64,000 nucleotides of DNA, taken from contig NZ_BIMK01000015.1 in NCBI RefSeq assembly GCF_004001045.1, positions 17,835 through 81,834 of the forward strand. The letters are read 5' to 3'. The notes under the pieces are model-generated. The model had not been told where the DNA came from and made no database searches. It saw nothing but the letters and a program-made list of their open reading frames with translations. Of the stretch, positions 1 to 9,689 are shown piece by piece. A program made the position numbers and the translations under genes. Source of the stretch: Paenibacillus chibensis (lineage in GTDB: Bacteria > Bacillota > Bacilli > Paenibacillales > Paenibacillaceae). The number at the start of each line of letters is the position of its first letter. Within the stretch, counting starts at the first letter, position 1.

Positions 1-291
1 GATCAGATCCGGGCCGCTTGCGATGACATCCAATGGGATATCTTCTTCTTCCTCCCGCTTCTTGTTGCCCAAGACCGGCTCCTCCGTTAATGAAGTGCTG
101 GTCAATATCACTTTCAGTTCGTTATTGCGATTGTAAAGCACGGATTCCACCACGAAAAAGCCGGAGAGAAGAGCACCCACGACAGCAATTTGCTGCGGAC
201 TTAATTCCGTAGACGTAATCGAAGCCCGAAGGGGCTTTTTTCTTGGAGGAGCTTTGTAACCGCCCTGCGGCTTTTTTCTGGGACGCCCCAC
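1..291 (-). CDS. Partial hypothetical protein, C-terminus outside window
   Basis: The minus strand stays open from a GTG at 291 to the window edge (97 codons). The first 25 residues are basic and proline-rich (starts VGRPRKKPQGG). A hydrophobic stretch AVVGALLSGFFVV follows, then a polar part with an acidic EEEED run. A GGTGGGGTGA stretch just before the GTG could be its ribosome binding site. I do not recognise the family. It lies downstream of and co-directional with the small coiled-coil gene at 387-599, from which it is separated by about 95 bp. No ATG start exists in this frame, so the start is uncertain. Confidence 0.45.
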   Translation of the reverse strand, partial: MGRPRKKPQGGYKAPPRKKPLRASITSTELSPQQIAVVGALLSGFFVVESVLYNRNNELKVILTSTSLTEEPVLGNKKREEEEDIPLDVIASGPDLI

Positions 292-386
292 TTCATCACC
301 CCACCATATCTGATGTACTTCTGATACAGCATATAACGGGAAAGCGAAATTGGTGTATCTTAAACGGAAAATAACCTTCGTTCACA

Positions 387-599
387 CTATTCGTATAAAG
401 CGTCCCTCAGCTTGGTGGACATCCTCGATTCCTTCGAAGAGCTTTTCAGAATGGTTCTCCGTAAAGCATGGTTCTGCTTCGTGGAATGGCTCAAATCCTC
501 CAGCAGCTCATTTACGAGCGTTTGGATTTCCGGCGCCTTCTCCAGCTCCTTCGACAATTCGGCGATTCTTTCCTTATAATGTTCAATCTTCTCAAGCAT
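387..599 (-). CDS. Small coiled-coil hypothetical protein (70 aa)
   Basis: A 70-residue ORF begins MLEKIEHYKERIAELSKEL and is rich in E, K, L and R. The heptad-like spacing of leucine and isoleucine in the first 35 residues suggests a coiled coil. There is no signal peptide or membrane segment. A clear GGAGG lies 9 nt upstream of the ATG at 599, which supports a real gene. The function is unknown. It is probably a structural or adaptor-type small protein of the kind common in Paenibacillus genomes. Confidence 0.6.
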   Translation of the reverse strand: MLEKIEHYKERIAELSKELEKAPEIQTLVNELLEDLSHSTKQNHALRRTILKSSSKESRMSTKLRDALYE

Positions 600-778
600 G
601 GTTTTAACCTCCGTCGTCCTGCATTTTCATCCCTAACCTTATCACTTTCTGTCCTTTACAGCCAGTCCGCAAATGTCTATAGCCACCCCCCACGGATTGT
701 GGTACTCTATAAAAGTCGCCATTTTTCGTGATTCTTCATCCAGTGAAGACCTGCTTCAAGTGGGAAAGGAGCATACAA

Positions 779-1369
779 GTGAATAGAGGACGGATTACCG
801 TGATTACGGGACCCATGTTTAGTGAAAAATCAGGTGAACTCATCCGCAGATGCCAAAAGCTGGTGCAATATGGACGGAAAAAGCTGATCGCTTACAAGCC
901 GGCTGAGGATCAACGGTACGCAAAAGATGAAATCGTCAGCCGGATCGGTTACCGGCTGCCGGCCATTTCCATTCCGAAGCATCTCACTGACGAGCTCGTA
1001 GGCAAAATTCTCAGCGAAACATCCGATGCGGACGTCGTTGCTTTTGATGAGGTTCAATTCTTCAATAAACCGATCCTCGGTCTTGTCGAAGAGCTGGCAT
1101 ACCGCGGCAAGCATGTGATTGTGGACGGCTTGAACATGGATTACAGGGGCAAGGAATTCGGTTTCATCGGCGGTCTCTTGGCGATGGCCGATGACATTCA
1201 GCAGCTCACCGCCTTCTGCGCGGTTTGCGGAAGCCCCGATGCCGTCTTCACGCAACGGATCGTGAACGGCAAACCCGCGCCGCTGGGTTCGATCATTCTG
1301 ATCGGGGATTCGGACGATTACGAGCCGCGCTGCCGGAACTGCTTTGTACCTCCCCATAAAGCTCAATAA
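779..1369 (+). CDS. tdk: Thymidine kinase, type II family, altered P-loop
   Basis: The 196-residue product matches the size and layout of type II (TK1-like) thymidine kinases, which phosphorylate thymidine to dTMP in the salvage pathway. Visible features are the DEVQ motif (catalytic Glu about residue 91), the DYRG-type segment near 121-124 and the four zinc-ribbon cysteines (147, 150, 185, 188). The start chosen is GTG 779, because GGGAAAGGAG lies 8 nt upstream; the open frame continues to 728. The Walker A motif reads GPMFSEKSGEL, so the glycine normally before the lysine is glutamate (E16) and a glycine follows the serine instead. This may be a divergent paralogue with changed activity. 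Two hairpins follow the stop codon. Confidence 0.88.
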   Translation: MNRGRITVITGPMFSEKSGELIRRCQKLVQYGRKKLIAYKPAEDQRYAKDEIVSRIGYRLPAISIPKHLTDELVGKILSETSDADVVAFDEVQFFNKPILGLVEELAYRGKHVIVDGLNMDYRGKEFGFIGGLLAMADDIQQLTAFCAVCGSPDAVFTQRIVNGKPAPLGSIILIGDSDDYEPRCRNCFVPPHKAQ

Positions 1370-1400
1370 CAGCCGGATCGCCGGTCTGTTCTTATTTTTG
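1368..1400 (+). terminator. Rho-independent terminator of tdk
   Basis: The stem AACAGCCGG (1368-1376) pairs with CCGGTCTGTT (1381-1390) with one bulged T and an ATCG loop. It is followed by CTTATTTTTG and begins inside the tdk stop codon. Confidence 0.75.
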
Positions 1401-1410
1401 AGAATTACGC

Positions 1411-1450
1411 AGAGAACCCCCTTCCTGTTCAGGATAGGGGTTCTCTTTTT
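1411..1450 (+). terminator. Second strong hairpin between convergent tdk and iolB
   Basis: A perfect 10-bp stem AGAGAACCCC (1411-1420) / GGGGTTCTCT (1437-1446) contains an inner TCCTG/CAGGA stem and ends in TTTTT on the plus strand. It backs up the tdk terminator and may also stop transcripts coming from iolB, although the minus side lacks a U-run. Confidence 0.7.
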
Positions 1451-1497
1451 CGTGCGTTAAGATCGAATCCAGCATGCTTTTCCCTCGGCACGATTGC

Positions 1498-2307
1498 TTA
1501 CTTCGGGTTCATGATCCACGCATGATCCGGATCGTTGTGAAACTTCCATACCCGTTTCGGGCCGGCCATCACGTTCAAATAATATACGTCATAACCGGGT
1601 GGAGCGGATACGGGGTGATACCCCTTCGGAACCAGCACCGTCTGGCCGTCGCCTACGATCAGCGTCTCATCAAGACTCCGGTCATCCGTGTATACCCTCT
1701 GCATCGCGAAGCCCTGCTCAGGCTGAACCCGGAAGTAATAAGTCTCTTCCAGCAGTGATTCGTCAGGCAGCGCGTCGCGGTCATGTTTGTGAGGGGGATA
1801 GCTGGACCAGTGGCCCGCGGGGGTGAACACTTCCACGACAAGTAGGCTGTCCGCGGATTCGGTCTCCGGCAGAATGTTGTGTATCTTTCGTTCGAGCAAG
1901 CCATATCCCCTGACTTCCGTCCCGACATCTCCGGGTTCGATCAGACGGGCATCATGCCCTCCATGTCCGGGCGCGGCGCAGACCGCGAATTCCAGCGGCG
2001 TCAACGCCAAAACCTCAACCCTGTCGTCATTCGGCACATATACGGCATATGGCGGCAGCTGTTCGAAAACGTTCATGCGCTCCCCGATCCCAAGCCATTG
2101 CTTTTGACTCGTTGTGACATCGGCTCGGCCTTGAATCAAGACTAGGCATAACTCCTGATCCCCCGTTGTTCTACTGAATGTCTGACCTTCCGCTAACTTC
2201 ACCACCTGAAAGCCCACATATGTCCATCCGGCCGTTTCCGGTGTGACCGAGAGAACGACCCCGTCTTCTTCGGGACGGGCTGCCGGATGCACGATCAGCT
2301 TTGACAT
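1498..2307 (-). CDS. iolB: 5-deoxy-glucuronate isomerase
   Basis: This is a 269-residue cytoplasmic protein of the IolB cupin family (known size about 270). It isomerises 5-deoxy-D-glucuronate to 2-deoxy-5-keto-D-gluconate in myo-inositol catabolism, acting between IolD and IolC. Metal-binding residues of the second cupin domain are visible: HKH at 173-175, LLEET around 185-189 and the KGYHP histidine at 231. GGAGAG precedes the ATG. It is the last gene of the minus-strand inositol operon, 27 bp after iolG, and faces tdk tail to tail. Family recognition is strong over the full length. Confidence 0.95.
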   Translation of the reverse strand: MSKLIVHPAARPEEDGVVLSVTPETAGWTYVGFQVVKLAEGQTFSRTTGDQELCLVLIQGRADVTTSQKQWLGIGERMNVFEQLPPYAVYVPNDDRVEVLALTPLEFAVCAAPGHGGHDARLIEPGDVGTEVRGYGLLERKIHNILPETESADSLLVVEVFTPAGHWSSYPPHKHDRDALPDESLLEETYYFRVQPEQGFAMQRVYTDDRSLDETLIVGDGQTVLVPKGYHPVSAPPGYDVYYLNVMAGPKRVWKFHNDPDHAWIMNPK

Positions 2308-2334
2308 CGGCCTCTCTCCTTTCCCCGTGAGGGT

Positions 2335-3381
2335 TCAATTCGCTGAAATACCCGCTGATTCGCTTAATGGATGAATTTCGTCGATCCGTACCGGTCTTCC
2401 ATAATGCAATGACCATTTGGCCGCAAGTGCGGCCCGTTCCGCTTGAAGGCCGTCGTTTCCGTTAACGGACAGCGGCGTTTGGTTCAATATCGATTCGATA
2501 AACGCATGTACCTCATCCCGGTAAGCCTGTTCATACCGCTCAAGGAAAAAATGAAGCGGTTTGTCGCGCGTGACCCCTTCGGCCGTACTGATCACCACGG
2601 TGTTCGGATAATCATTCGTGACGGATGCATTTCCCTGAGATCCAAACACTTCAACCCTCTGGTCATAACCGTATACCGCCTGCCGGCTGTTATCAATAAC
2701 GCCCAGCGCACCGTTTGCGAAGCGAAGCGTGACGATTGCCGTGTCGACATCGCCGTATTGGCTGAACAGCGGATTGATGAGCACGTTTCCGGTGGCATAC
2801 ACTTCTTCGATCTCGCTGCCCGAGATGAACCGGGCCATGTCAAAATCATGAATCATCATGTCCATGAATATGCCGCCCGATACTTTAACATAGTCCGGAT
2901 GCGGCGGACTGGGGTCGCGCGAAGTAATTTTGATGACATGCGGATCGCCGATAGTGCCGTTCTGGACATGCTCCCTCAAACGCATGAAATTATGATCGAA
3001 GCGGCGGTTAAAGCCGACCTGCAGTTGGATGCCCGCCTGGCGGACCACCTCAAGCGCTCGGCCGGTCGAAGCCAAATCCATGCTTACCGGCTTTTCGCAA
3101 AATACATGCTTACCGGCTTGTGCCGCCTGCTCGATTAATGGAACATGCGTATCCGTGGATGAACAAATGAATACCGCGTCGATGTCCGGGCTTCCAATCA
3201 AGTCGTCGCTGTTCGCGTAAATCCGTTCAATATTCCTCGCGGAGCACCACGCCTGCAGTTCCGGACCGCAAAATAAATCGCTCATGGCAATGACCTCTAC
3301 CTCGTTCATTTTCATCAAATGGTCCGCATGAATCTTGCCGATTCGGCCTGCTCCGATAATACCGACTTTTACTTTTCCCAC
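2335..3381 (-). CDS. iolG: Inositol 2-dehydrogenase (Gfo/Idh/MocA family)
   Basis: The 348-residue protein has the N-terminal NAD-binding Rossmann motif GAGRIG (10-15), the EKP motif (96-98) of Gfo/Idh/MocA oxidoreductases and the MMIHDFDMARF segment typical of inositol dehydrogenases. It oxidises myo-inositol to 2-keto-myo-inositol with NAD+, the first catabolic step. The start is GTG 3381, 13 bp inside the end of iolJ, with a GGAGG about 9 nt upstream. The overlap suggests translational coupling. In B. subtilis the paralogues IolX and IolW use scyllo-inositol, so the isomer preference of this protein is not decided by sequence alone. Confidence 0.92.
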   Translation of the reverse strand: MGKVKVGIIGAGRIGKIHADHLMKMNEVEVIAMSDLFCGPELQAWCSARNIERIYANSDDLIGSPDIDAVFICSSTDTHVPLIEQAAQAGKHVFCEKPVSMDLASTGRALEVVRQAGIQLQVGFNRRFDHNFMRLREHVQNGTIGDPHVIKITSRDPSPPHPDYVKVSGGIFMDMMIHDFDMARFISGSEIEEVYATGNVLINPLFSQYGDVDTAIVTLRFANGALGVIDNSRQAVYGYDQRVEVFGSQGNASVTNDYPNTVVISTAEGVTRDKPLHFFLERYEQAYRDEVHAFIESILNQTPLSVNGNDGLQAERAALAAKWSLHYGRPVRIDEIHPLSESAGISAN

Positions 3382-4256
3382 CGCTTGCTTCCTCCCGCTT
3401 TACCTGAACTTCCGAAGAGGTTCATTTTTAATTGGACGGACTCCTTGATCGCTTTCTTGGCCGGTATGAGATATTCCCGCGGATCGTAAGTACGGGGATG
3501 TTCTTCCAGGTACTGGCGGACCGCCTCCGTAAATGCCGCTTGATTATCGGTGTTTACATTTATTTTACTGGTGCCCAGCTTGATTGCCTGCACAATTTCA
3601 TTTTCAGGCAGTCCGCTGCCTCCGTGAAGCACGAGCGGCAGGCCCGTCAAGTCTCGAATCTCAGCCATTCTCTCAAAACCGAGCCGGGGCTGCCCCCGGT
3701 ATGGCCCATGCACCGATCCGAGGGCCGGCGCCAGGCAATCGATCCCGGTATCCCGGGCAAGCCGGAGACATTCCTCCGGAACTGCATATTGTCCGTCTTT
3801 GTCTTCAATGACCAGATCGTCTTCCCTTCCGGTAATGCGCCCGAGCTCTGCTTCAACTGTTGCCCCTCGCGCATGGGCAGCCTTAACGACCGATTTCGTG
3901 ATCTCGATATTCTGCTCCAGCGGGGCATGGGATGCATCGATCATGACCGACGTAAAGCCCGCTTTCAAGGCAAGTCCGCAGATTTCATCCGTGGATCCAT
4001 GATCCAAATGCAGAGCGACGGGCACGGTGATTCGGTCATATTCCATCAAACTCCGTACGATCCCCGCAATACAGGGCAAGCCCCCCATATAAGGAATGTA
4101 TGCTTCGCTGACCCCCAGGATAACCGGGGACTCCGATTCCTGGGCTGCCGTAAGAATAGCCTCGGTAAATTCGAGATTGACCAGATTAAATTGACCTATG
4201 GCATATCCGCCTGCCAAAGCATCCGACAGCATTTCCTTCATTGATACCAGTGCCAT
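3369..4256 (-). CDS. iolJ: Class II aldolase, 6-phospho-5-dehydro-2-deoxy-D-gluconate aldolase
   Basis: This is a 295-residue class II fructose-bisphosphate aldolase relative with the zinc-site motif LHLDHGST and the C-terminal segments LVLHGGSGLP and SKINVNTD. Its position in the operon marks it as IolJ, which cleaves 2-deoxy-5-keto-D-gluconate 6-phosphate to dihydroxyacetone phosphate and malonate semialdehyde. I place the start at ATG 4256 because GGAGG lies 6 nt before it; the frame is open to 4286. It overlaps iolG by 13 bp. A glycolytic aldolase role is possible by homology, but the context argues for IolJ. Confidence 0.9.
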   Translation of the reverse strand: MALVSMKEMLSDALAGGYAIGQFNLVNLEFTEAILTAAQESESPVILGVSEAYIPYMGGLPCIAGIVRSLMEYDRITVPVALHLDHGSTDEICGLALKAGFTSVMIDASHAPLEQNIEITKSVVKAAHARGATVEAELGRITGREDDLVIEDKDGQYAVPEECLRLARDTGIDCLAPALGSVHGPYRGQPRLGFERMAEIRDLTGLPLVLHGGSGLPENEIVQAIKLGTSKINVNTDNQAAFTEAVRQYLEEHPRTYDPREYLIPAKKAIKESVQLKMNLFGSSGKAGGSKRWEK

Positions 4257-4302
4257 ATTCGTCCTCCTACCCGTCGGGTGATTCAAGTGGGTTTACAATC
4301 AT

Positions 4303-5754
4303 TCACCAACGGGAAGTGACCATTTTCTTCCGGGTGTAAAATTCCACGCCATCCGTTCCGTTGGCATGCAAATCGCCATAAAACGATTTCTTCCAGCCCG
4401 AGAAAGGGAAGAACGCCATCGGGGCCGGAACACCTAAATTGATCCCCAGCATGCCCGAATCGATTTCATCGCGGAACTGTTTGACGCTGCTCCCGTTCTG
4501 CGTAAACAAGCAAGCGCCATTGGCAAATTCGGAGGCATTCGCGACTTCGATCGCCTCCTCCAGCGATTCAGCGCGCATAACGGACAGGACAGGGGAAAAA
4601 ATTTCATCCTTCCAGATGACCATGTTCCGCTGCACCTGGTCGAATATCGTCGGCCCGACAAAATACCCCGTCCCGCAAGCCTCCTGATCCTCACGTCCGT
4701 CGCGGATAATCCGCGCCCCTTCCTTCTCACCGATTTCGATATACGATAACGTCCGCTCCTTATGAGGACCCCGAATGACCGGACCGAGGAATACGCCTTC
4801 ATCTTTCCCGTTACCAATCGTAAGAAGATCGGCTGCGGCCTTCAGCCGCTCAACCAGTTCATCGCCGATCCCGCCGACCGCCACGACCACGGAACAGGCC
4901 ATACAGCGCTCGCCTGCTGAACCAAAAGCGGCATTCACGATCTCCTTGACTGCCAAATCGAGGTTCGCGTCGGGGAGAACGATGGAGTGGTTCTTGGCTC
5001 CTGCAAGCGCCTGTACCCGTTTGCCATGGGCCGTTGCCGTCTTATAAACGTATTCGGCGACGGGCTGGGAACCGACAAAGGATATCGCCTTAATGTCCGG
5101 ATGCTCCAGCAAACCGTTGACGACTTCGCGCGCGCCATGGACAATGTTCAGCACCCCGTCCGGCAGGCCGGCTTGCTTAAACAGCTCTGCCAGGCGCCCT
5201 GCCAGAAGCGGTGTCCGTTCAGAAGGCTTCAGCACGAAGGTGTTGCCGCAGGCAACAGCCAGCGGAAACATCCAGCAGGGCACCATCATCGGAAAATTAA
5301 ATGGCGTGATCCCTCCAATGACACCCACCGGATAACGGTACATGCCCGATTCCAGATTCGATGCGATATCGGGAATTTGTTTGCCCATCATAAGCGATGG
5401 AGCGCCAGCCGCGAATTCAACGCATTCGATACCGCGGAGGACCTCACCATAGGCCTCTCCTGTGCTTTTCCCGTTCTCCCGGGTGACGATTTCGGCAAGT
5501 TCCTCCCAATGATCGATCAACAATTGCTGGTATTTAAATAAAATCCTGGCCCGCTTGGGTACCGGCGTTCGGCTCCAGCTCGGAAACGCGGCTTTGGCGG
5601 CAGTGACGGCCCTATCCACATCCTCCTTCGTAGAGAGCGGGACGAGAGCCAATACCTCCTCTGTCGCCGGGTTATATACGGGTTCAGTGGCTGTGGCCGC
5701 AGAATCGACCCATTCACCGCCAATCCAATTTCCTAATCTATTCGTCATTGTCAT
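4303..5754 (-). CDS. iolA: Methylmalonate-/malonate-semialdehyde dehydrogenase (CoA-acylating)
   Basis: A 483-residue aldehyde dehydrogenase of the MmsA/IolA class. It has the PFNFPMMVP motif (151-159), the SFVGSQP NAD-binding region and the catalytic cysteine 284 in GERCMACS. It converts malonate semialdehyde from the IolJ reaction to acetyl-CoA and CO2 with NAD+ and CoA. The start chosen is ATG 5754, preceded by AAAGGAGAAAC; the longer reading from 5787 lacks a ribosome binding site. It sits 42 bp after iolC and 46 bp before iolJ in the same operon. Confidence 0.94.
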   Translation of the reverse strand: MTMTNRLGNWIGGEWVDSAATATEPVYNPATEEVLALVPLSTKEDVDRAVTAAKAAFPSWSRTPVPKRARILFKYQQLLIDHWEELAEIVTRENGKSTGEAYGEVLRGIECVEFAAGAPSLMMGKQIPDIASNLESGMYRYPVGVIGGITPFNFPMMVPCWMFPLAVACGNTFVLKPSERTPLLAGRLAELFKQAGLPDGVLNIVHGAREVVNGLLEHPDIKAISFVGSQPVAEYVYKTATAHGKRVQALAGAKNHSIVLPDANLDLAVKEIVNAAFGSAGERCMACSVVVAVGGIGDELVERLKAAADLLTIGNGKDEGVFLGPVIRGPHKERTLSYIEIGEKEGARIIRDGREDQEACGTGYFVGPTIFDQVQRNMVIWKDEIFSPVLSVMRAESLEEAIEVANASEFANGACLFTQNGSSVKQFRDEIDSGMLGINLGVPAPMAFFPFSGWKKSFYGDLHANGTDGVEFYTRKKMVTSRW

Positions 5755-5796
5755 GTTTCTCCTTTCCTGCCATTCATGCGCTTTCAATGATTCGGT

Positions 5797-6801
5797 TCAT
5801 TTTACTTCTTCGCGCTTGGACTGCTCGATAAAGCGCTGCACCTGCTCTGCAGTCGGCATTGCGTCCGAGCAGCTGTGGCTGGAAATGACGATGTTCGCCG
5901 CTGCGCTTCCATGTTCCATGCTGTTCCCGATCGTCCATCCCTGCAGCATGCCGTATAGAAATCCCGCTGCATAAGCGTCGCCGGCTCCAAAGGTCTTCAC
6001 GACGTTTGCCGGAAAGCTTCTTGCCCTGTGCTCGCTGCCATTCCTCGCATAGGCGATGGAGCCTTCCTTGCCATGTTTGATAATGACGATCTGAGCGGAA
6101 TGATCGAACCATTTGCCTGCCGTAATCCGGTCCAGGTGAGCCGGGTTGTCCTCAAAGCGCTCCATGATATCGAACTCCTCACGGGTGCCAATGATCACAT
6201 CGCATTTCTCTGCGGCCAGATTGTAATAGACGGCCGTCTCTTCCGCGGATGTCCATGTATATGGCCTGTAATCAATATCAAAAGCAATGACTACTCCATG
6301 TTTTTTGGCATACTGCAGGGCCAAGAACACGGCTTCGCGTGAAGGGCTCTTCGCAAGCGCCGTACCGGAGATCAGGAGCATTTTCGCTTGGGCGATCAGC
6401 TCTTCACGGACTTCGCCCGGCTGCAGATTCAGATCAGCCGCATGGTCGCGGTACATGAGAATACTGCAATCCGTCGGGCTTTTGATCTCGGTAAAAGCGA
6501 GACCCGTGACGGCTCCGGTCCGGTCCGTAACCACATTCGAGGTACCGATGCCATTGCGTTCCAAATACTGGACGATAAAGCGTCCCATTTGATCGTCTGA
6601 GACTTTGCCGACAAAGGCACATCTCTTGCCCAGTCTCGACATTCCTATGGTGATGTTAGCCGGAGACCCGCCGACATACTTGGTAAACGTAACGGTCTCT
6701 TCCATCGGGCGGTTAATCTCATTCGCGTTCAAATCGACGCAGAGGCGTCCGATTGCCACGAAATCAAGCGGTTTGTCGGCATGAAAAGACAGATAAGTCA
6801 T
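5797..6801 (-). CDS. iolC: 5-dehydro-2-deoxygluconokinase (PfkB family)
   Basis: A 334-residue PfkB/ribokinase-family sugar kinase. The first signature lies in KYVGGSPANITIGMSRLG and the second, with the catalytic Asp and anion hole, in KTFGAGDAYAAGF. IolC phosphorylates 2-deoxy-5-keto-D-gluconate at position 6 with ATP. In B. subtilis its product is the inducer sensed by IolR, but no IolR is encoded in this window. It lies 40 bp downstream of iolE and 42 bp upstream of iolA, consistent with one polycistronic mRNA. Confidence 0.94.
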   Translation of the reverse strand: MTYLSFHADKPLDFVAIGRLCVDLNANEINRPMEETVTFTKYVGGSPANITIGMSRLGKRCAFVGKVSDDQMGRFIVQYLERNGIGTSNVVTDRTGAVTGLAFTEIKSPTDCSILMYRDHAADLNLQPGEVREELIAQAKMLLISGTALAKSPSREAVFLALQYAKKHGVVIAFDIDYRPYTWTSAEETAVYYNLAAEKCDVIIGTREEFDIMERFEDNPAHLDRITAGKWFDHSAQIVIIKHGKEGSIAYARNGSEHRARSFPANVVKTFGAGDAYAAGFLYGMLQGWTIGNSMEHGSAAANIVISSHSCSDAMPTAEQVQRFIEQSKREEVK

Positions 6802-6841
6802 AGCTTCACAACCTTCTTTCCAGCGAAATTACGAATCGCCT

Positions 6842-7768
6842 TCATGTATGAGTCTGATAGATCCTGTCGATCACGTTCCCTATATATTCCAGAGATTTGG
6901 CAGCATATTCGCGAGCCGGATGAACCGCAGGATCCTGTTCTCCTTCAAGCATGGCCCAGCCGGAGTAATTCATGTCCAGCAATTCCCTGAATATCGGATC
7001 GAAATCGATGCAACCGTCTCCAGGAACTGTAAAAACGCCTTTACGGATGCAGGTAACGAAATCAGAGCCTTCCTTACGAGCTTCCTCCAGAACCGCCTCG
7101 CGGATATCCTTCAAATGGACGTAAGCAATCCGGTTCCGGTGTTTTCTAAGCATAGCCAGCGGGTCTCCTCCGCCGTAATAGGCATGACCGGTATCGAACA
7201 GCAGGTAGACCAGCGACGGGTCTGTCATCTCCATCAGACGGTCAACCTCTTCTGGCGATTCGATGACCGTTCCGCCATGATGATGGTATGTCAGCTTAAG
7301 ACCATGCTGGAGAGCTATTGCCCCTGCTTGATTCAGTCCATCCGCAAGCTGCTCCCATCCCCGTTCATCCAGCCGCTGGACTTCCTTTTCGACGGGCGTT
7401 CTTCTCGGATCAAAATGAAGCGATCCTCCGATTTCGCAGGTGCTGATGACGGTGCTCCCCAAATCACGGAGAAATTCCGCGTGTTTACGGTAATGTTCCA
7501 GTTCCGAGTCACGCCAGGCGGAATCCGTGAACAAGACGGACTTCCACTGGGATACAAGCCGGATTCCCCGATTGGACAGTTCTGTTTTTAACAGGCTCGG
7601 TTCCTTCGGAAACTTGCGTCCCATTTCGGTGCCTGTCAGCCCTAACGCTTGGATGTCATCCACGATCTGCTCGAAGGTGGTATGATCTCCATGCTCCCGC
7701 ACATCCTCGCCGACCCAGTTAATAGGATGAATTCCCAGGCGGAAAGGCAGTGTCCTCAGATTCCCCAT
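6842..7768 (-). CDS. iolE: Inosose dehydratase
   Basis: The 308-residue protein is a xylose-isomerase-like TIM barrel of the IolE family (FRLGIHPINWVGED start, LLFDTGHAYYGGGDP and YVHLKDI metal-site strands). It dehydrates 2-keto-myo-inositol to 3D-trihydroxycyclohexane-1,2-dione, using a divalent metal. The start is ATG 7768 with GAGGAGG nearby; the open frame upstream to 7885 overlaps iolD and lacks family similarity. It follows iolD by 14 bp. Confidence 0.93.
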   Translation of the reverse strand: MGNLRTLPFRLGIHPINWVGEDVREHGDHTTFEQIVDDIQALGLTGTEMGRKFPKEPSLLKTELSNRGIRLVSQWKSVLFTDSAWRDSELEHYRKHAEFLRDLGSTVISTCEIGGSLHFDPRRTPVEKEVQRLDERGWEQLADGLNQAGAIALQHGLKLTYHHHGGTVIESPEEVDRLMEMTDPSLVYLLFDTGHAYYGGGDPLAMLRKHRNRIAYVHLKDIREAVLEEARKEGSDFVTCIRKGVFTVPGDGCIDFDPIFRELLDMNYSGWAMLEGEQDPAVHPAREYAAKSLEYIGNVIDRIYQTHT

Positions 7769-7782
7769 TTGTCTGTCCTCCT

Positions 7783-9657
7783 CTACCAATCTCTCGACTT
7801 CAGCGCATCCGTCTTCTGTTTCATTTTTGCATGGGCAGCCGTCACTTTTTCGCTGGGTGACACCTCCGGAACGCCTACATTCCACCAGGACTCGTAGCCT
7901 TGGGAATTCGTGCCCGGCAGTACCGGGATTTCGATCAGGGTCGAAACCCGTTCCTGCTTGGCAAGCAGCAGCGCTTCTTGCAAAGCCTCTGCCGAGGCTG
8001 CTTTATAGGCGGCAGCTCCCAAACTCAAGGCCTGAGCGGTAAAATCAATTGGCATGTAATCTCCCGATAATGCACCATTCTCGGACCGGTAGCGGAATTC
8101 ATTGCCGAAGCCGTCGCTTCCATGCTCCCTCTGCAAATTATGAATGCATTGGTAGCCGTGGTTGTTAAAGAGCAAAACCGTTATTTTACGCCCCTCCTGC
8201 AGGCTGGTAACAAGCTCGGAATGCAGCATCAGGTAGCTGCCGTCGCCTACAATGGCGTATACGTCCCGCTCCGGCTCCGCCAAGGCAGCTCCAAAGGCAC
8301 CGCTAACCTCATAACCCATACAGGAAAAGCCGTATTCCATGTGATAGGTTTTCGGCTGGGCGGACCTCCATAACCGGTGCAGGTCGCCGGGAAGGCTGCC
8401 TGCGGCGCAGACGATGACTGCAGACGGATCAATGGTTTGGTTGATGATGCCAAGCGCCTCCGTCTGCACGAATCCGCCTTCATGCTTCAAAGCATACAGG
8501 CGGTCCACCTCGGCATCCCATTTCTGCTTAAGGGCCGCGATGTCCTGAAGTGGATACCCGGCAGCATATCCTGCCTGTGTGAGCGCTTTCGCCAGCGCCT
8601 GCAAACCTTCGCGCGCATCGCAGATTAAGGCATAGCCGTTGAGTTTGACGGCATCCATAGCGTTGATGTTCACATTAAGGAATTCGACCCCTTCGGATGA
8701 GAAGGCCGATTTGGAGGCTGTCGTGAAGTCGGAGTAGCGGGTGCCAATGCCGATGACCAGATCCGCATCCTTGGCGAGCAAGTTCGCCGCAAGCGATCCG
8801 GTCACGCCGATCCCGCCGACATTGAGGGGATGATCCCAAGGCAAGGAACCTTTGCCTGCCTGCGTTTCGGCAACCGGAATGCCAAAGGCTTCGGCAAAGG
8901 CAGCAAGCTCCGATTCCACGCCTCCGTACAAAACGCCTCCTCCGGCCACGATCAGCGGCTTCTTCTTGCCCCTGATCAGCTCCACAGCCCTGCCGAGTGC
9001 CTCTGCCGCAGGGGGTCTGCGGTCCAGGTAATGGACTCTCTTCTCGAAGAAAGAGAGCGGGTAATCATAGGCTTCAGTCTGAACGTCCTGCGGAAGTGCC
9101 AGGGTTACTGCTCCGGTCTCTGCCGGATCGGTGAGTACTCGCATCGCATGAGCTGCCGCTTTCATCAGCTGCTCCGGACGGACGATCCGGTCCCAATATT
9201 TGCTTACAGCTTTCAGCGGCTCGTTCGCGGAGATGGTATAATCGCTGCCTATTTCAAGCTGCTGCAGCACGGGGTCGGGCTGCCTTGAAGCAAAATTGTC
9301 TCCTGGCAGCAGCAAAACCGGAATCCGGTTCACCGTTGCCGTGGCGGCAGCAGTCACCATGTTCAGTGCACCGGGGCCGATCGACGTCGTACAGGCGAAT
9401 ATTTCCCGCCGGTTTGTCTGCTTGGCGAATGCAGCAGCTGCATGGACCATCCCTTGTTCGTTTTTGCCTTGGATAAAGGTCAGGTCCAAACCGCCCCGCT
9501 CCAAAGCCTCGCCGATTCCCGTTACGTTTCCGTGACCGAATATTCCCATGATGCCCTTGAAGAATTTAGTCTCTTGACCATCCATCTGTACATACTGCCG
9601 ATCTAAATAACGGAGCAAGGCTTGAGCCATGGTTAGCCGAATCGTCTTGGTCTCCAT
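7783..9657 (-). CDS. iolD: 3D-(3,5/4)-trihydroxycyclohexane-1,2-dione hydrolase (ThDP enzyme)
   Basis: A 624-residue thiamine-diphosphate enzyme of the acetolactate synthase superfamily, the size expected for IolD. The N-terminal part has [13 protein letters not shown] and GIFGHGN, and the C-terminal domain has the ThDP/Mg motif VGDGSYLML followed by NNHGYQ. It opens the ring of trihydroxycyclohexanedione to give 5-deoxy-glucuronate. The second ATG (9657) has the better spacing from GGGAGGG, so it is preferred over 9666. It is the first of the seven core iol genes, 32 bp after the inositol monophosphatase. Confidence 0.95.
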   Translation of the reverse strand: METKTIRLTMAQALLRYLDRQYVQMDGQETKFFKGIMGIFGHGNVTGIGEALERGGLDLTFIQGKNEQGMVHAAAAFAKQTNRREIFACTTSIGPGALNMVTAAATATVNRIPVLLLPGDNFASRQPDPVLQQLEIGSDYTISANEPLKAVSKYWDRIVRPEQLMKAAAHAMRVLTDPAETGAVTLALPQDVQTEAYDYPLSFFEKRVHYLDRRPPAAEALGRAVELIRGKKKPLIVAGGGVLYGGVESELAAFAEAFGIPVAETQAGKGSLPWDHPLNVGGIGVTGSLAANLLAKDADLVIGIGTRYSDFTTASKSAFSSEGVEFLNVNINAMDAVKLNGYALICDAREGLQALAKALTQAGYAAGYPLQDIAALKQKWDAEVDRLYALKHEGGFVQTEALGIINQTIDPSAVIVCAAGSLPGDLHRLWRSAQPKTYHMEYGFSCMGYEVSGAFGAALAEPERDVYAIVGDGSYLMLHSELVTSLQEGRKITVLLFNNHGYQCIHNLQREHGSDGFGNEFRYRSENGALSGDYMPIDFTAQALSLGAAAYKAASAEALQEALLLAKQERVSTLIEIPVLPGTNSQGYESWWNVGVPEVSPSEKVTAAHAKMKQKTDALKSRDW

Positions 9658-9689
9658 TTGCCCCATCCCTCCCTTATCGCTTCATTCTA

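Noticed and set aside
201..332. 43-codon minus-strand ORF starting MLYQKYIRYGG
   Set aside because: It has no ribosome binding site and overlaps the better-supported partial frame at 1-291.
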